Positions 47,401 through 58,040 of a stretch of 64,000 nt of DNA are shown in pieces. The notes beneath the pieces were generated by a model. That model ran no database searches and had not been told where the DNA came from. It was given only the letters and a program-made list of their open reading frames with translations. Source of the DNA: Pedobacter ghigonis (GTDB lineage Bacteria; Bacteroidota; Bacteroidia; Sphingobacteriales; Sphingobacteriaceae); contig NZ_CAESCM010000007.1 of the NCBI RefSeq assembly GCF_903166585.1, positions 186,001-250,000 on the forward strand. Direction: 5' to 3'. Positions within the stretch are counted from its first letter, which is position 1; every line of letters begins with the position of its first letter. A program made the position numbers and the translations under genes.

Positions 47401-50400
47401 GCGCAGTTGTGGTGCCATTGTAATTGTCATTCGCCAAAACATTAGCTACCGCTGTTCCACCGGTTACCGAGTTTGCAGAACCAGCATCATCTTTCGCTAA
47501 GATTGCACCCGAAGCTACCGTTACTTTTACGGTTGCAGTAGAAGTTTTGCTTGCATCTAGTTTATCGGTGATGGTATAAGTTAAGGTATAAACGCCGGCC
47601 GGAGTATTCGCTGCAATGCTCACTGCGCCTGTTGCAGGATCCAGCGTTACTTTTCCGTTGCTATCGTTAGTACCATTGGTAATGGTTACATCAGCTAAAG
47701 TTGGAGCAGTTGTAGTGCCATTGTAATTGTCATTCGCCAAAACATTCGCTACTGCTGTTCCGCCGGTTACTGAATTTGCTGTACCTGAATCATCTTTGGC
47801 TAATATCGCACCCGAAGCCACTGTTACTTTTACTGTTGCAGTAGAAGTTTTGCTTGCATCCAGTTTATCGGTGATGGTATACGTCAAGGTATAAACACCA
47901 GCCGAAGTATTCGCTGCTACGCTTACCGCTCCTGTTGCAGGATCGAGCGTTACTTTTCCATTGCTATCATTTGTACCGTTGGTGATGGTTACATTAGCAA
48001 GATTCGCCTGAGCACCATTATTATAAGTGTCATTTCCTAAAACATTAGCAACAGCTGTACCACCTGTTACAGAATTCGCCGTTCCGTTATCGTTTACCGC
48101 TACTATTGCTCCGTTTACCAAATGAACTATAACTGTTGCCTGTTTTACATTTCCAGGGTTTGCTTTGTCCTCAATCTGATAAACCAAAGTATAATCTCCC
48201 ACTGGTGTGTTTGGAAGCACTTTCACCTCGCCGGTAGCCGGATTGATTGAAATATTTGGATGACTGCTCGAGATCTGGGTTATGGTTACATTTGTTAAGG
48301 TAGCCTGATTTCCATTCAGTTTATCGTTAAGCAAAACATCTGCAACTGCAACACCACCACTTACTGCGTTTAATGTACCTTCATCATTGGCAGCATAAAC
48401 ACCTGTAGCAGTTACTGTTGGTGTATCGTTAGTTGCGGTTGTACCGGAAACATCAGTTACATTTCCGTTCAAAGGATTTTTCCCAGTAACTGTTGCCATA
48501 TTACTTACCGAACCCGCTACTTTTTCTGCTGCTGTGATGGTGTAGCTTGCGTTGGCAGTTGTACTGGCTCCCGGAGCTAAAGTTGTTGTGGCTAATGTAA
48601 TCGGCCCGGTTACTTTACTATCGGTTATCGCCAGATTATTAAGCGTAACGTTACCTGTATTTTTAACCGTAAACACATAAGCAATGGTATTGCCATTCAG
48701 GTTAAGCGTACCGGTTTTAACTAAAGTAACGGCAGGTGAAAGCGTAATGTTAACATCTGCAGTTGCTGTTTTCGCTGTTGGCAACTCCGTAGTCTGAACA
48801 CTCGCTGTATTGGTAATTTTTCCAGAATTATTAAGCGGTTTACCATTGTTATTTAAATCAGCCTGAGCTACAGTATAAGATCCACTATAAGTCCAGGTCT
48901 CCCCTTTTTCTAAAATATTATCCGCATTTCCTGTTTTTACCGGATTACTTAAAGTCCCACCTAATAACGGATCGCTAACAACCACATTGGTTTGATTTGC
49001 ATTTCCGGTATTGGCCACTGTTACCGTATAGTTAATGGTATTTCCAGCCTGATTAACTGTAGTTACATCGGCTACCTTTACGATCGAAATCGATGAACAA
49101 ACCGGAACATTTACGGTAACAGTAAATGAGTTTCCAACACAGGCACCAGCTACCGTTGCTTTCGGCGTTACAGTATAAGTTATGGTTTGTGCTGCATTAC
49201 TGGTATTAATTAAAGTTTGGTTAATGGTATTTCCTGAGCCATTTGCAGCTCCGGTTACGTTGCTGTTTGAACCAACAGTCCAGGTAAACGATGCCGGCAC
49301 AGCATTTCCACCATTTGCGGTATTATCAACATTTGCAGTTTGAAGGTTATAAGTGAAAATACCTGTACAATCAACTGTTTTGGTATCATTAAAGCCTTTT
49401 GGGGTTTGGTAAATCGTTACGGTAATCTGCGTACGGCTTGCACTCTCGCAGCTGTTTGCAGTCTGACTGGCATAATAAGTTCCATTCGTTAAAGCTGTGG
49501 TCGAAGCCAAAGCAGTTCCACCGGTTGCCTGGGTATACCATTTAACTGATGTACCGCTTGCTGTTAAATTAGCTACTGTTGCATTGGCGATCTCACAGAA
49601 AGTTTGGTTGCTCGCTGTTGGTGCTGGCGTTGCAGTAATGGTTACTGTAATCTGTGCACGGCTTGCACTCTCGCAGCTGTTTGCAGTCTGACTGGCATAA
49701 TAAGTTCCGTTTGTTAAAGCAGTCGTCGAAGCCAAAGCGGTTCCGCCGGTAGCTTGTGTATACCATTTAACCGATGTTCCGGTTGCAATTAAATTAGCAA
49801 CAGTTGCATTCGCGATTTCGCAGAAAGTTTGGTTGCTGGCTGTTGGTGCTGGCGTTGCAGTAATCGTTACTGTAATCTGTGCACGGCTTGCACTCTCGCA
49901 GCTGTTTGTAGTCTGACTAGCATAATAAGTTCCGTTTGTTAAAGCAGTGGTCGAAGCCAAAGCAGTTCCGCCGGTAGCTTGTGTATACCATTTAACTAAT
50001 GTTCCGGTTGCAGCTAAATTAGCAACAGTAGCATTGGCGATTTCGCAAAAGGTCTGGTTGCTGGCGGTTGGTGCCGGTGTTGCAGTAATCGTTACAGTAA
50101 TCTGCGCACGGCTTGCACTCTCGCAGCTATTCGCAGTCTGGCTTGCATAATAAGTTCCGTTTGTTAAAGCTGTAGTCGAAGCCAAAGCAGTTCCACCAGT
50201 TGCTTGTGTATACCATTTAACTGATGTTCCGGTTGCAATTAAATTAGCAACAGTTGCATTCGCAATTTCGCAGAAAGTCTGGTTGCTGGCGGTTGGTGCT
50301 GGCGTTGCTGTAATGGTTACTGTAATCTGTGCACGGCTTGCACTCTCGCAGCTGTTTGCAGTTTGACTAGCATAATAAGTTCCATTCGTTAAAGCTGTGG

Positions 50401-53400
50401 TCGAAGCCAAAGCAGTTCCACCTGTAGCCTGGGTATACCATTTAACTGATGTTCCGCTTGCAGTTAAATTGGCAACTGTAGCATTGGCGATTTCGCAGAA
50501 GGTCTGGTTGCTCGCTGTTGGTGCTGGTGTTGCAGTAATGGTTACTGTAATCTGTGCACGGCTTGCACTCTCGCAGCTATTCGCAGTCTGGCTTGCGTAA
50601 TAAGTTCCGTTTGTTAAAGCTGTGGTCGAAGCCAAAGCGGTTCCGCCGGTAGCTTGTGTATACCATTTAACCGATGTTCCGGTTGCAGTTAAATTAGCAA
50701 CAGTTGCATTCGAAATTTCGCAGAAAGTCTGGTTGCTCGCTGTTGGTGCTGGTGTTGCAGTAATGGTTACGGTAATCTGCGCACGGCTTGCACTCTCGCA
50801 GCTGTTTGCAGTTTGACTAGCATAATAAGTTCCATTCGTTAAAGCAGTGGTCGAAGCCAAAGCGGTTCCACCGGTAGCTTGTGTATACCATTTAACTGAT
50901 GTGCCGGTTGCAACGAGGTTAGCTACTGTAGCATTGGCAATCTGGCAGAAAGTCTGGTTACTGGCTGTTGGTGCTGGTGTTGCAGTAATCGTTACTGTAA
51001 TTTGTGCACGGCTTGCACTCTCACAGCTGTTTACTGTTTGACTTGCATAATAAGTTCCATTCGTTAAAGCTGTAGTTGAAGCCAAAGCAGTTCCACCAAT
51101 TGCCTGGGTGTACCATTTTATATTGGCTCCGGTTGCAACTAAATTGGCAACAGTTGCGTTGGCAATCTCACAGAAAGTTTGGTTGCTGGCAGTTGGTGCT
51201 GGCGTTGCTGTTCTAACCAATACATCAAAAGTAAAGGTAGCGCCCGTGCAACCATTATAGTTTGGTGTAACGGTATACCGAACTGTTGCATCGGCACCCG
51301 AGGTATTAGATAAAACCTGCGAAACTGGTGCTGAAACAGGAGTTGTTTGATTTGAAAAGCCGGTAGCTGTTCCGCTAACCAGAGCAGCTGTCCAGCTGTA
51401 CGTTGTACCACTAACGTTACTGGCAGGAGTTACGCTAAATGCCGAACCCGAGCAGGCAGTAGTTCCTGATGCACTGGCAGTAAGCGTTGGCACCACATAA
51501 ACTGTAATGGTAAATGCATTACCCGAACAACCCGAATAGGTTGGGGTTACTGTATAAGTGGCGGTTTCAAGAGCCGTTCCTGAATTAGTCAGGGTTTGAT
51601 TTACAGCCAGCTGACTTGTGCCCGCAGTTCCACCTGTAATATTCGCAGAAGACATTACCGGAGCCGACCAGGTATAGGTTGTTCCATTAGGTACATCAAC
51701 CGGGCTAAAATTAAAGCTACCCGTTTTGCAGATATAATAAGTTTGATTTGCAATTACCGGCCTTGGAGTTACCGTTACCGTTGCAGTTCCCGAAATGGCA
51801 TTTGTACAGCCATTACCCGAAACTATGGCACGGTAAGTAGTGGTAACCGGAATATTGGTATAATTTAAGGTTGTACTGGTATTGGCAATCGCAGTCCAGT
51901 TGATATTATCGGTTGATGATTCCCAACGTACCACGGTAGCTGGTGCACCTGTTAAATTTAAGGCTCCATTCGATCCTGAACATACTGTGGCAGCTCCGCT
52001 AATGGTTCCGGTTGAGTTAATTGTAACAGTATGTGTTGCGGTTTTATTTCCGCACGGACTGGCTGCTACAGCTGTAATGGTTGCTGTACCATTATAATTG
52101 GCCGACCAGGTTACACTACCGGTCGAAGCATTAATAACACCTGAAGTAGCCGGGCTAATGCTATATGTAATGCCAGTAGTATTACTTGCCGTTGCCGTAT
52201 AACTTTGCACGGCAGCGCCCTGACAACGGCTAGAAGTAGCACCCGCAGCAAACACCGGTGTTGATACAGCCGGGCGAACCGTTATCGATCCGTTTGCAGT
52301 AGTAATCGTTGTAGATGGTAAAGTGTAAGTTGCTGTTACTGTATAATTGTAAGTTCCTGCATTCGATACCGTACCACTGTTAATGGTCAGAATGGTATTT
52401 CCGCCTGAGGTGGTGGTTCCGTAAGTTAAACCCGAAGAACCTAAACCTGAAACCAATACAACCGGCGTTCCGGTAATTAGATAAGTAATGGCCGTGGTGG
52501 TTCCTCCAACACAAATCGATTGTGCATCTGTTCCTGCGCCCGATGTTAAAACAATATCAACTGGAGTTACACTCGCCGAAGCTGTATTGTTGGAGGTTAC
52601 CGGATCGCTTTGCGGCCCAGTTACCGTAGCGGTATTGGTATAGTTGCCTGAATTTTTTACAATGGCCTTTATGGTTAAGGTAACGGTTTGGCCCGAAGCC
52701 ATACTACCAATCGACCATAAACCGGTTGTCGGATCGTAGCTTGTTCCGGCAGTAGTTGTATTCGAAACATAAGTATATCCCGAAGGAAGGATATCCGTTG
52801 CCGAAACCCCAATTGCATTACCTGTTCCCGATACCGCTCCTGAAGCTACATCCGAGTTTTTTACAGTAACAGTAAAATTAACCGTTGCACCTTTTGCAGG
52901 CGAAGCATTGTCGACGGTTTTATTAAGTACCAGATCAATATTACACAAAGCAATGGTTACCGGTAGTGACTGCGAACTAACGCCGCAATCCAGCATTGAA
53001 GTAATGGTATACGAACCCGATACCGCAGCACGATAAGTTGATGAAGTTGCACCTGCAATAGCCACCCCGTTAAAATACCATTGGTAAGGGGCAGTACTGT
53101 TCGGATCGGCGCTTAATAATGCCGAAGCACAGTCCGACTGTAAATAAGTTGGTTTACCAGCTTTCTCCGGAAATGGCGAAAGAAAGTTCGACATCGAAAA
53201 ACCACCACCCGATTGTACCATGGCTACAGTAAGCCTGCTGTTACTGGTGATGAAAAACGAGTTTGGATTACCAATATTTGCGTTATCAAAATCAACTGCA
53301 TACGCCCCTGTGCTTCCCAACTGCCTGCGCGTACCCACCCCCGGAATGGTTTCAATATCTGTATTCGTAAAGGCCGGAGAACCACCGGTAGTAGTCAGGT

Positions 53401-54616
53401 AAATTTTATCGGTCGGGCTCTTAGTAACCAAGTAAGCGAAGTAAGGTAAATCAGTCAGGTTATTGGCTCTGAATTTAGCAGTTTCCGCTTTTAATGAACC
53501 TCCGCACGAATTTAAAGGTGCAAGGGTAGCAATATCCACCTCGCATTGATTCGCTGTTCCGGAATAGGCTACCACATTTTTTGTAGCCACAATCCGCGAG
53601 CCCGAAAATGGGTCGCCTACCTGAACGTTACCGGTTCCTGTACCTGTTTCAATACCATTTGGAAAAGTAATGAAACTACCTTCTGCAATCAGGTTATAAC
53701 TATTGGTAGATTGAAGCACACCGTTGTGATCAAAATTCATTACGGTTACGTTTGTATTGGCTTCGGTAGCAATTACGGTTGTTTGTTCTGCCGTTTTATT
53801 TCCCTTTCCCCTGATTACAACGTACTCATTACCCAGCGAGCTAACCGGAGGAACTGGGTTGTATGCACCATCACCACAGGCCTCTGGTGCATCTACGTTA
53901 ATACCCGTATTCATTACCGCCGGACCAGATGTTTCTACCAAACTACCCATGGCAGCCTGCAAAATATAACTCTGACCTGCGTTTAAAGTCGTAACGGCTG
54001 TACCATTTACTTTAACCGTAGTATTATTCTCGATAGCTAAAACGCTGTAAACCGGTCTGATGGTTGAAACCGAAGCACTCACGCCATTCAAGTCTCCGTC
54101 ACGGTAGTAACCTACCCTGAAAGTATTGCCAATAGCCGCGTCGCCAAAGCTGAACAGCGATGCATTTCCTTTAATATACTGATCGTTGGTTGAGCTATAT
54201 GATCCTGACGGAATATCATCAGAAGCAATATTTCGAACATTTACTGCAATCGGGTTATTACCGGTTACAATAATTCCTGCGCCGTTTAAAATGGTATTAA
54301 GACTATTTTTTGCCAATCCAACCGGATCGCCCGAAAACCGGTAAACCGCCGGGGTTCCTGGTGTAGGCGTTAATGTTGTTATTAAAGTACCATCACTTTT
54401 CTTCACGGTTGCCGAAGTACCAGCAACGTTTGTAGATACGATGATTTCGTTTGCACTACTCCAATACTGCCATGGTGCCGGGGCAATATAATGTGTTTTA
54501 TAAGTTTGTGCATTAACTGAAGCGGTCGAAAACATTAAAAACAATGACAAAATCATTAGTTTAAAATAATTTTCTTTAGGATAACCTGAGAAGAGGAGCT
54601 GTATCAATTTATTCAT
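35201..54616 (-). CDS. Giant T9SS type B cell-surface adhesin B
   Basis: This is an intact 6,471-residue adhesin. The ATG at 54616 is preferred over one 21 codons upstream because an AGGTGG ribosome-binding site precedes it and a signal peptide follows (ending STASVNAQ). Order of parts: IgGFc-binding-like head and Ig domain (54500-52940); DUF11 (52940-52560); PKD/Ig-like sheets; eight 75-residue Ig-like repeats (51205-49406); DUF11/DUF7507 domains (49080-48430); about 32 cadherin/Big-like modules of about 101 residues, 27 of them nearly identical (48112-39938); about ten DUF11/DUF7507 stalk domains (38760-35480); and a type B T9SS CTD. Size and context recall SprB of Flavobacterium johnsoniae, but the repeat types differ. 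Likely roles are surface attachment, biofilm formation or cell-cell contact. Confidence 0.93.
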   Translation of the reverse strand: MNKLIQLLFSGYPKENYFKLMILSLFLMFSTASVNAQTYKTHYIAPAPWQYWSSANEIIVSTNVAGTSATVKKSDGTLITTLTPTPGTPAVYRFSGDPVGLAKNSLNTILNGAGIIVTGNNPIAVNVRNIASDDIPSGSYSSTNDQYIKGNASLFSFGDAAIGNTFRVGYYRDGDLNGVSASVSTIRPVYSVLAIENNTTVKVNGTAVTTLNAGQSYILQAAMGSLVETSGPAVMNTGINVDAPEACGDGAYNPVPPVSSLGNEYVVIRGKGNKTAEQTTVIATEANTNVTVMNFDHNGVLQSTNSYNLIAEGSFITFPNGIETGTGTGNVQVGDPFSGSRIVATKNVVAYSGTANQCEVDIATLAPLNSCGGSLKAETAKFRANNLTDLPYFAYLVTKSPTDKIYLTTTGGSPAFTNTDIETIPGVGTRRQLGSTGAYAVDFDNANIGNPNSFFITSNSRLTVAMVQSGGGFSMSNFLSPFPEKAGKPTYLQSDCASALLSADPNSTAPYQWYFNGVAIAGATSSTYRAAVSGSYTITSMLDCGVSSQSLPVTIALCNIDLVLNKTVDNASPAKGATVNFTVTVKNSDVASGAVSGTGNAIGVSATDILPSGYTYVSNTTTAGTSYDPTTGLWSIGSMASGQTVTLTIKAIVKNSGNYTNTATVTGPQSDPVTSNNTASASVTPVDIVLTSGAGTDAQSICVGGTTTAITYLITGTPVVLVSGLGSSGLTYGTTTSGGNTILTINSGTVSNAGTYNYTVTATYTLPSTTITTANGSITVRPAVSTPVFAAGATSSRCQGAAVQSYTATASNTTGITYSISPATSGVINASTGSVTWSANYNGTATITAVAASPCGNKTATHTVTINSTGTISGAATVCSGSNGALNLTGAPATVVRWESSTDNINWTAIANTSTTLNYTNIPVTTTYRAIVSGNGCTNAISGTATVTVTPRPVIANQTYYICKTGSFNFSPVDVPNGTTYTWSAPVMSSANITGGTAGTSQLAVNQTLTNSGTALETATYTVTPTYSGCSGNAFTITVYVVPTLTASASGTTACSGSAFSVTPASNVSGTTYSWTAALVSGTATGFSNQTTPVSAPVSQVLSNTSGADATVRYTVTPNYNGCTGATFTFDVLVRTATPAPTASNQTFCEIANATVANLVATGANIKWYTQAIGGTALASTTALTNGTYYASQTVNSCESASRAQITVTITATPAPTASNQTFCQIANATVANLVATGTSVKWYTQATGGTALASTTALTNGTYYASQTANSCESASRAQITVTITATPAPTASNQTFCEISNATVANLTATGTSVKWYTQATGGTALASTTALTNGTYYASQTANSCESASRAQITVTITATPAPTASNQTFCEIANATVANLTASGTSVKWYTQATGGTALASTTALTNGTYYASQTANSCESASRAQITVTITATPAPTASNQTFCEIANATVANLIATGTSVKWYTQATGGTALASTTALTNGTYYASQTANSCESASRAQITVTITATPAPTASNQTFCEIANATVANLAATGTLVKWYTQATGGTALASTTALTNGTYYASQTTNSCESASRAQITVTITATPAPTASNQTFCEIANATVANLIATGTSVKWYTQATGGTALASTTALTNGTYYASQTANSCESASRAQITVTITATPAPTASNQTFCEIANATVANLTASGTSVKWYTQATGGTALASTTALTNGTYYASQTANSCESASRTQITVTIYQTPKGFNDTKTVDCTGIFTYNLQTANVDNTANGGNAVPASFTWTVGSNSNVTGAANGSGNTINQTLINTSNAAQTITYTVTPKATVAGACVGNSFTVTVNVPVCSSISIVKVADVTTVNQAGNTINYTVTVANTGNANQTNVVVSDPLLGGTLSNPVKTGNADNILEKGETWTYSGSYTVAQADLNNNGKPLNNSGKITNTASVQTTELPTAKTATADVNITLSPAVTLVKTGTLNLNGNTIAYVFTVKNTGNVTLNNLAITDSKVTGPITLATTTLAPGASTTANASYTITAAEKVAGSVSNMATVTGKNPLNGNVTDVSGTTATNDTPTVTATGVYAANDEGTLNAVSGGVAVADVLLNDKLNGNQATLTNVTITQISSSHPNISINPATGEVKVLPNTPVGDYTLVYQIEDKANPGNVKQATVIVHLVNGAIVAVNDNGTANSVTGGTAVANVLGNDTYNNGAQANLANVTITNGTNDSNGKVTLDPATGAVSVAANTSAGVYTLTYTITDKLDASKTSTATVKVTVASGAILAKDDSGTANSVTGGTAVANVLANDNYNGTTTAPTLADVTITNGTNDSNGKVTLDPATGAVSIAANTPAGVYTLTYTITDKLDASKTSTATVKVTVASGAILAKDDAGSANSVTGGTAVANVLANDNYNGTTTAPTLADVTITNGTNDSNGKVTLDPATGAVSVAANTPAGVYTLTYTITDKLDASKTSTATVKVTVASGAILAKDDAGSANSVTGGTAVTNVLANDNYNGTTTAPTLADVIITNGTNDSNGKLTLDPATGAVSVASNTPAGVYTLTYTITDKLDASKTSTATVKVTVASGAILAKDDSGTANSVTGGTAVANVLSNDSYNGTTTAPTLADVTITNGTNDSNGKVTLNPATGAVSVAANTPAGVYTLTYTITDKLDASKTSTATVKVTVASGAILAKDDAGSANSVTGGTAVANVLSNDTYNGTATAPTLADVTITNGTNDSNGKVTLDPATGAVSVAANTPAGVYTLTYTITDKLDATKTSTATVKVTVASGAILAKDDAGSANSVTGGTAVANVLANDNYNGTTTAPTLADVTITNGTNNSNGKVTLDPATGAVSVAANTPAGVYTLTYTITDKLDASKTSTATVKVTVASGAILAKDDAGSANSVTGGTAVVNVLANDNYNGTTTAPTLADVTITNGTNDSNGKVTLDPATGAVSVAANTPAGVYTLTYTITDKLDASKTSTATVKVTVASGAILAKDDAGSANSVTGGTAVVNVLANDNYNGTTTAPTLADVTITNGTNDSNGKVTLDPATGAVSVAANTPAGVYTLTYTITDKLDASKTSTATVKVTVASGAILAKDDAGSANSVTGGTAVANVLANDNYNGTTTAPTLADVTITNGTNDSNGKVTLDPATGVVSVATNTPAGVYTLTYTITDKLDATKTSTATVKVTVASGAILAKDDAGSANSVTGGTAVANVLANDTYNGTATAPTLADVTITNGTNDSNGKVTLDPATGAVSVAANTPAGVYTLTYTITDKLDATKTSTATVKVTVASGAILAKDDAGSANSVTGGTAVVNVLANDNYNGTTTAPTLADVTITNGTNDSNGKVTLDPATGAVSVAANTPAGVYTLTYTITDKLDASKTSTATVKVTVASGAILAKDDAGSANSVTGGTAVVNVLANDNYNGTTTAPTLADVTITNGTNDSNGKVTLDPATGAVSVAANTPAGVYTLTYTITDKLDASKTSTATVKVTVASGAILAKDDAGSANSVTGGTAVANVLGNDTYNNGAQANLANVTITNGTNDSNGKVTLDPATGAVSVAANTPAGVYTLTYTITDKLDASKTSTATVKVTVASGAILAKDDAGSANSVTGGTAVANVLSNDTYNGTATAPTLADVTITNGTNDSNGKVTLDPATGAVSVAANTPAGVYTLTYTITDKLDASKTSTATVKVTVASGAILAKDDAGSANSVTGGTAVVNVLANDNYNGSTTAPTLADVTITNGTNDSNGKVTLDPATGAVSVVANTPAGVYTLTYTITDKLDASKTSTATVKVTVASGAILAKDDAGSANSVTGGTAVTNVLANDNYNGTTTAPTLADVTITNGTNDSNGKVTLDPATGAVSVAANTPAGVYTLTYTITDKLDATKTSTATVKVTVASGAILAKDDAGSANSVSGGTAVANVLANDNYNGTTTAPTLADVTITNGTNDSNGKVTLDPATGAVSVAANTPAGIYTLTYTITDKLDATKTSTATVKVTVASGTILAKDDTGTANSVTGGTAVANVLSNDSYNGTTTAPTLADVTITNGTNDSNGKVTLDPATGAVSVAANTPAGVYTLTYTITDKLDATKTSTATVKVTVASGAILAKDDAGTANSVTGGTAVANVLSNDTYNGTTTAPTLADVTITNGTNDSNGKVTLDPATGAVSVAANTPAGVYTLTYTITDKLDASKTSTATVKVTVASGAILAKDDAGSANSVTGGTAVTNVLANDNYNGTTTAPTLADVTITNGTNDSNGKVTLDPATGAVSAAANTPAGVYTLTYTITDKLDASKTSTATVKVTVASGAILAKDDAGTANSVTGGTAIANVLSNDTYNGTATAPTLADVTITNGTNDSNGKVTLDPATGAVSVAANTPAGVYTLTYTFTDKLDAGKTSTATVKVTVASGAILAKDDAGSANSVTGGTAVANVLSNDTYNGTATAPTLADVTITNGTNDSNGKVTLDPATGAVSVAANTPAGVYTLTYTITDKLDASKTSTATVKVTVASGAILAKDDAGTANSVTGGTAVANVLSNDTYNGTTTAPTLADVTITNGTNDSNGKVTLDPATGAVSVAVNTPAGVYTLTYTITDKLDATKTSTATVKVTVASGAILAKDDAGSANSVTGGTAVANVLSNDTYNGTATAPTLADVTITNGTNDSNGKVTLDPATGAVSVAANTPAGVYTLTYTITDKLDAGKTSTATVKVTVASGAILAKDDAGTANSVTGGTAVANVLSNDTYNGTTTAPTLADVTITNGTNDSNGKVTLDPATGAVSVAVNTPAGVYTLTYTITDKLDATKTSTATVKVTVASGAILAKDDAGSANSVTGGTAVANVLSNDTYNGTATAPTLADVTITNGTNDSNGKVTLDPATGAVSVAANTPAGVYTLTYTITDKLDATKTSTATVKVTVASGTLTAKDDTGSVNGLVGGTPVANVLANDTYNGTTAAPGLSEVTLSQVSTTNPNVTLNTTTGEVNVKPNTPAGVYTIVYEIADKLDPAQTRQATVTITVTAPAMLATNDAGNANGFTGGTAVENVLVNDTYNGNPATLADVKLIQVSSSNPNVSLDVTTGKVNVAPNTPAGTYTLVYQIEDKLNPAQTRQATVTITVTAPAMVAINDAGNANGFTGGTAVENVLVNDTYNGNPATLADVKLTQVSSSNPNVSLDVTTGKVNVAPNTPAGTYTLVYQIEDKLNPGQTKTATVTITVGTGAILAKDDAGTANGFTGGTAVADILVNDLYNAVSTATTGTVSITQNSTDNPNINIDVTSGNVNVAAKTLPGVYNLTYTITDKLDATKTSTAKVVVTIPDWSSDLQISKTANVSGVETSGNISYTIKIKNNGPATVLSGKSIGVTENLPAGLENITYTATGGVYSATGNTFTLSADLLTGDEVSLVVNGKVAAGYSGLSLVNQVSLTAPVGTNDPENTNNQSSVTTPLLKGGIALVKTGALSADGNQITYTFTITNTGDVTINDIVLVDSKLALTKTLPGTLAAGASLTYNEVYTLTQSDKDAGKVSNTASVTAKTPASNTVTDISGSGRSNDTPTETPVLSSPSFTFTKVATSVGTKAGESIDYTFTITNTGSTTLSNLVLSDAAANAGSIQPASIATLAPGASINAVAKHTLTQSEVNSGSFTNQATVKVTDSKGNTITQLSDDPATTTPNDPTVTKLVPSPAYTLTKAAANTATKAGDVINYNIIFKNTGNVTLTDIALTDANADAGSLIPANISRVLPGETVSISAKHTVKQSDVNAGGFSNQVNATAKDPQGNTLTKVSDNPATPAADDATFSPIVADPSVRFTKLVASGAGVIKVIEYSIQVTNTGNITLTNIVVTDPGADAGSITPAVIAKLEPAETAMILARHTLTQPEIDYGKFVNQASLTANYGVGNKLAKLSDNPKTLAPDDPTVYIIPEAPGLTLVKTGALSADGNTVSYTFTAKNTGNVTLGNFNLVDAKIPSTITFTPASIAPGETAVATVVYTITQAEKNVSSVSNTATLTASTPAGNKVTDISGTAEDNDSPTVLELPRIASAKTVTDANNNSKAEPNEVLTYSIVVRNNGTTNRTGVKITDQVPANTTYVTASADKGAVLAGNVLTWSNLSIPANGQVVVTFKVIVDAALPSGVLNINNIATVVDPANIASPLNPAVVIPTEGKLEGSKSVTDNKGNKDGKAQANEVLTYALQVRNTGGSALNGVTITDELPAGLTYVPGSVSGYGTVTGNSLKWTINMQPNSSTVLTFDAKVAPDVNSYNTIKNVATMTAPNGTVIKPEVIMDVDKSADLVITKELMTKGEIRTGSDVTYKITVTNKGANKATGVTVTDRLTTLIDAPKEITVTVGTTTYSTTTRDFVWLVGSLDLNQSATLTFKSRTLATGILNNSATVKADQPDPVPNNNTVLADAATISGDDLLIPNLFTPNGDGINDTFEINGLANFAENELTIVNRWGNEVYRAKGYQNSWTGEGLNEGTYYYLLRVRKSGSSELKVFKGYITLIRAFKN
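39938..48112 (-). repeat. 27-copy 303-bp tandem array in adhesin B
   Basis: Twenty-seven 101-residue modules lie head to tail. Each starts [20 protein letters not shown], carries [18 protein letters not shown] and ends [12 protein letters not shown]. The first and fourteenth copies are one residue shorter ([10 protein letters not shown]), and the total of 8,175 bp matches 25 x 303 plus 2 x 300 exactly. Diverged copies flank the array on both sides. Blocks of two copies (606 bp) and spaced repeats at 1,212 bp are visible, showing repeated unequal crossover or slippage. Confidence 0.95.
49406..51205 (-). repeat. Eight-copy 225-bp tandem array in adhesin B
   Basis: Eight 75-residue Ig-like modules share [32 protein letters not shown] and [16 protein letters not shown]. 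The period of 225 bp is exact (for example the same motif at about 49500, 49725, 49950 and so on). Each module has two cysteines that probably form a disulfide. Confidence 0.93.
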
Positions 54617-55074
54617 TTTCCACCTGGAAATAATAGGGTAATTATTACTTAATAATTTCTCATCCGATGAGCACAACATCTGTTAGAAAAGGTAGGTTCT
54701 TAAATAATCCGCTGCGTGGATGTTAGCCAGGTTGTTAGCGCTGAGAACAAAACATACTTGAAGGGATAGACTTTATTTTAAAACCTTGTTTTGGAAACTG
54801 AAAACCTAAATTCTCAACATTAAGAGCCAAAAACTGTCTTTTGAATACTACAAAGTAAAAGAAAAAAGATAATATGATTTTGTACATCTAGTCATAAGAG
54901 TGTTTAAAAAGATGTTTTTTTGACAATAATCAACAACTAAGTTCTAACAAGTATTATTTATAATACAGTTTTAGAGCAAAAACGTAAAACTTAGACATAA
55001 AAAAACGGAACAAAAATTCCGTTACAGTCTTTTCTCCCGTTTATTGTGATACCTGGAAAGCAGTAGAAATTTAA
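54617..55074. other. Upstream region of adhesin B (458 bp)
   Basis: This A+T-rich leader holds the terminator of the Crp-like gene at its right end. I looked for a TANNTTTG element on the minus strand and found none. No gene or repeat is evident. Confidence 0.6.
54999..55023 (-). terminator. Terminator after the Crp/Fnr-type gene
   Basis: AACGGAA (55004-55010) pairs with TTCCGTT (55017-55023) across a 6-base loop, followed on the minus strand by a run of T residues (54999-55005). Confidence 0.75.
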
Positions 55075-55689
55075 TTAGATCTTAGCCCGTATACGGCTCA
55101 GTGTTTCCAGCCTGATGGCCAGAAATGATGCAATATGCTTCAAAGAAACCCTGTTTATTAAATCAGGAAACGAAACCAGAAATCGTTTATATCTTTTTTC
55201 AGCAGAAGAGATTCTGCAGAGGTAGGCGCGTTCTTCGGCAGAACGGTAATATTGTTCCATCATTTTTCTTCCCACAATATTCGCCTCAGTAAAATTTTCG
55301 TAAAGGTATTCTGATAATACATGCGGAATGGCAATTAAATCTACATCTTCCAATGCCTGCAAATACTCTTCCGAATCGCCATCTATCCATAAATTACGTA
55401 TGGTTCCAACCACTTCATTCTCTTTCGCAATCCAGGTAGTAATTTCAGTGCTTCCATCTTTAATAAAGCCCCTCACCACTCCTTTTACAATTAAAAAAAG
55501 GAATTTATTACGGTCAACCGGCGAAACAAGAAATTTATTTTTCTTATAGCTAATTGGAAAAGTATGCTGATTAATGCGTTTTTCTATCTCATCGTTTAGT
55601 GGATGAAACTTTTTAAAAATGGAGATTAAGGGCGAAAAATTGTTGTATTTCTTCCACCTGTCTTCGTCAGATAAGTTAACAGCGATCAT
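55075..55689 (-). CDS. Crp/Fnr-family transcriptional regulator
   Basis: This 204-residue protein has an N-terminal cyclic-nucleotide-binding-type beta-roll (about residues 20-115; FLFLIVKGVVRGFI, TTWIAKENEVVG) and a short C-terminal helix-turn-helix ending SLKHIASFLAIRLETLSRIRAKI. This is the common Bacteroidota Crp-like form. The residues that contact cAMP in E. coli Crp are not obvious, so the ligand is unknown. I prefer the ATG at 55689 over an in-frame TTG at 55713. A short palindrome lies 39-52 bases upstream. It is transcribed away from adhesin B's upstream region as a separate unit, ending in its own terminator, so a link to the adhesin is only positional. Confidence 0.88.
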   Translation of the reverse strand: MIAVNLSDEDRWKKYNNFSPLISIFKKFHPLNDEIEKRINQHTFPISYKKNKFLVSPVDRNKFLFLIVKGVVRGFIKDGSTEITTWIAKENEVVGTIRNLWIDGDSEEYLQALEDVDLIAIPHVLSEYLYENFTEANIVGRKMMEQYYRSAEERAYLCRISSAEKRYKRFLVSFPDLINRVSLKHIASFLAIRLETLSRIRAKI

Positions 55690-55727
55690 AGAAATTATTG
55701 TTGGGATAGACAATATGCTACTCTAAA

Positions 55728-55741
55728 TAGTAGAACTACTA
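55728..55741. promoter_or_regulatory. Palindrome upstream of the Crp/Fnr-type gene
   Basis: TAGTAG-AA-CTACTA is a perfect 6-bp inverted repeat 39-52 bases before the preferred ATG. Such symmetry suits a dimeric regulator such as Crp, possibly for self-control. Confidence 0.35.
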
Positions 55742-55809
55742 TGTAATAATAGGAAGATAGAATTTAAAAACGAAGTTTTTTTTTGACTTTTCTCAATTTT
55801 CAGGCAATC

Positions 55810-56661
55810 TTACAATACCTTTTCAACGCCAAGGCCAAATAAGGCAAAGTCATATTTTACCGGATCGAAGGGATCAAATTCCTTCAAATGAGTGGTCAAT
55901 TCTACTGCAGTTAACCAATCTGTTTGCTTCCGGTTAATTAATCCAAGCAAGCGCCCTACCCTGTCTACATGCACATCGCAGGGGCAAATCAGATCTTTTG
56001 GCTTTAGCGTATTCCAGATGCCAAAATCAACGCCCTTATTATCAACCCTTACCATCCACCTCAAAAACATATTTAAACGTTTGCAGGTCGATTTTTGCTT
56101 TGGCGAAGAAATATGCTTTTTAGTCCGGTGCGGGAAATCATCCAGCGAAAAGAAATACTGCCTGAAATAATTGAGACATTGCTCGATAGAAACCTGCAGC
56201 TGACCGGATAAACAAACCTCCGATGTATTAAATACCCCGCCTGTTGCAGATGATACTTCCAGGTAGGCATCGAGAAAAACATCCTGCTTTGGAATAAAAG
56301 CTTGCTCCAGACTATCAAAATTGCTGTAATGCATCTTGAAAAAGGAGATAAAATAAAGCAGGTCGGTATCGTTAAAGGTGCGGTGCTTAAAGTTGAGTAA
56401 ACGCTTTAATTCTTCATCGCTGTGGTTCAGTACAAAATCATAAGGCGCATTATCCATGCGGTTAAGTAGCTCCCGGCATTTATTGATAATGGTTTTACGC
56501 TGCCCCCAGGCCAGCACCGCAGCAAAGAAACCTGCAATTTCGATATCCTGTTTTTTTTCAAACAAATGTGGAATACAAACCGGATCGTTCGCAATGAAAT
56601 CGGGCCGGTTGTATTGTTCTACTTTATGATCGAGAAAATTCTTTAGTTCGAGAAACTGCAT
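55810..56661 (-). CDS. TIGR02757/DUF2400 family protein, possibly HhH-GPD-like
   Basis: This 283-residue protein matches the TIGR02757 (DUF2400) family by its opening (LKNFLDHKVEQYNRPDFIANDPVCIPH), the LAWGQRKTI segment and overall length. The function is not established. Residues 229-240 (DVHVDRVGRLLG) and 269-279 (KYDFALFGLGV) resemble the helix-hairpin-helix-GPD fold of DNA glycosylases such as endonuclease III, which also has an Asp before HVxRVxxRLG. That fold link is my reading and would suggest DNA repair. No iron-sulfur cysteine cluster is seen at the C-terminus. It lies upstream of the Crp-like gene, separated by about 120 bases. Confidence 0.85.
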   Translation of the reverse strand: MQFLELKNFLDHKVEQYNRPDFIANDPVCIPHLFEKKQDIEIAGFFAAVLAWGQRKTIINKCRELLNRMDNAPYDFVLNHSDEELKRLLNFKHRTFNDTDLLYFISFFKMHYSNFDSLEQAFIPKQDVFLDAYLEVSSATGGVFNTSEVCLSGQLQVSIEQCLNYFRQYFFSLDDFPHRTKKHISSPKQKSTCKRLNMFLRWMVRVDNKGVDFGIWNTLKPKDLICPCDVHVDRVGRLLGLINRKQTDWLTAVELTTHLKEFDPFDPVKYDFALFGLGVEKVL

Positions 56662-56789
56662 GGTATAAAATTAGTAGAGGTGAGCGTGGCGGTCAAGGAT
56701 AAATGGAAAGATATACTTTCTTTATACCGTCATTCAAAGCGCAGGCTATTATACAAGTTGAATGCACTTAGATAAGTCCTCTTCAAAAC

Positions 56790-56873
56790 CGTCATTTCGA
56801 GCGGAGCGCAGCGAAGTCGAGAAACCTGCCTGAAAAGATCTCTCCATTTTGCTGCGCTTCAGTCGAGATGACG
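56790..56873. repeat. REP-like palindromic intergenic element
   Basis: CGTCATTTCGAGCGGAGCGC (from 56790) and the segment up to 56873 (ending TCGAGATGACG) form an imperfect inverted repeat of about 23 bp arms with four mismatches. The motif GTCATTTCGAGCGGAG is a widespread dispersed intergenic repeat in Bacteroidota genomes, as I recall. It lies between two co-directional genes and may also end transcription of the upstream metB-like gene. Confidence 0.75.
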
Positions 56874-56900
56874 ATATTCGCAATGACAGAATTTTATTTT

Positions 56901-58040
56901 TTAAGCCAAGGCGCGTTCAAGATCTTCCAAAAGATCGTCGATATCTTCTACCCCAACGCTTAAACGTAACAGGTTATCAGTTACGCCTACTTTCTCGCGT
57001 TCTTCTTTCGGTATCGAACCATGCGTCATGGTAGCCGGGTGGTTAATCAGCGATTCTACGCCACCAAGCGATTCGGCAAGCGTAAATACTTTAAAATTTG
57101 AAGAAATCCGGAATGTTTCCTGTAAATCGGCACCTTTTAAGGTAATCGAAATCATACCACCAAAGCCACGCATTTGCTTTTTAGCTACATCATGGTTAGG
57201 ATGATCTTCAAAACCAGGCCAGTAGATTTTATCCACCTTCGGGTGCGTTTTTAAATAACGTGCTACACGCTCACCGTTTTCGCAATGTGCTTTCATCCTT
57301 AAATGAAGCGTTTTAATTCCCCTTAAAACCAAAAAGGCATCTTGTGGCCCAGGCGTTGCGCCACAAGCATTGTACACAAACCAAAGGTCTTTATACAAAG
57401 CTTCATTATTGGTTACCAAAGCACCCATCACCACATCAGAGTGACCACCAATGTATTTCGTTACCGAGTGCATTACAATATCAGCACCCAAATCAATCGG
57501 GTTTTGTAAATATGGCGAAGCAAAGGTGTTATCAACCGTAAGAATTAAATTTTTCTCTTTGGTAATTTTAGCTACCCCTTCAATATCGATAATCTGCATG
57601 GTTGGGTTGGTAGGTGTTTCTATCCAAACCAGTTTAGTTTTATCGTTAACGTAAGGCAATATATTTTCAGGCTTGGAAAGATCCAGAAAATGGAACTTAA
57701 TGCCATACTTGGCGTAAATTTTAGTAAAAATACGGTAAGATCCGCCATACAAATCGTTTCCAGTAATCACCTCATCACCAGGCTGCAATAAACGCAATAC
57801 GGCATCGGTAGCCCCCATCCCACTCGAAAAAGCCAGGCCGTACTTTGCATTTTCTAAAGCGGCCAAACAATCTTCTAAAGCCTTACGCGTAGGATTTGTA
57901 CCTCTCGAGTATTCGTAGCCCTTATTATCGCCGGGCGATTTTTGCCAGTAGGTTGATGTTTGATAAATCGGTGTCATTACTGCACCTGTAGTTGGATCAG
58001 GCTCCTGACCCGCGTGTATAGCTTTGGTTGCGAATTTCAT
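56901..58040 (-). CDS. PLP-dependent trans-sulfuration enzyme (cystathionine gamma-synthase/lyase family)
   Basis: This 379-residue Cys/Met-metabolism enzyme should act in the cytosol on cystathionine or homoserine esters. The PLP lysine is Lys195 in MHSVTKYIGGH, and Asp170 (LTVDNTFASP) is the pyridine-nitrogen contact. YSRGTNPT (44-51) and FSSGMGATDA are also family hallmarks. Length and sequence fit both cystathionine gamma-synthase (metB) and cystathionine gamma/beta-lyase; these cannot be separated reliably by eye, so no symbol is given. It stands alone, 215 bases downstream of proS on the same strand. I looked for a SAM riboswitch in that leader and did not find a recognisable one. Confidence 0.9.
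   Translation of the reverse strand: MKFATKAIHAGQEPDPTTGAVMTPIYQTSTYWQKSPGDNKGYEYSRGTNPTRKALEDCLAALENAKYGLAFSSGMGATDAVLRLLQPGDEVITGNDLYGGSYRIFTKIYAKYGIKFHFLDLSKPENILPYVNDKTKLVWIETPTNPTMQIIDIEGVAKITKEKNLILTVDNTFASPYLQNPIDLGADIVMHSVTKYIGGHSDVVMGALVTNNEALYKDLWFVYNACGATPGPQDAFLVLRGIKTLHLRMKAHCENGERVARYLKTHPKVDKIYWPGFEDHPNHDVAKKQMRGFGGMISITLKGADLQETFRISSNFKVFTLAESLGGVESLINHPATMTHGSIPKEEREKVGVTDNLLRLSVGVEDIDDLLEDLERALA

Noticed and set aside
39938..48112. Regular repeat array considered as a CRISPR-like or satellite structure
   Set aside because: The 303-bp unit is an intact 101-codon module in frame across all copies, with no short repeat-spacer pattern and no cas genes.
36192..53986. Plus-strand frames opposite adhesin B, including nearly identical 64-67 codon frames every 225 bp
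   Set aside because: Their repetition follows the coding repeats of the minus-strand gene exactly, so they are by-products of the array.
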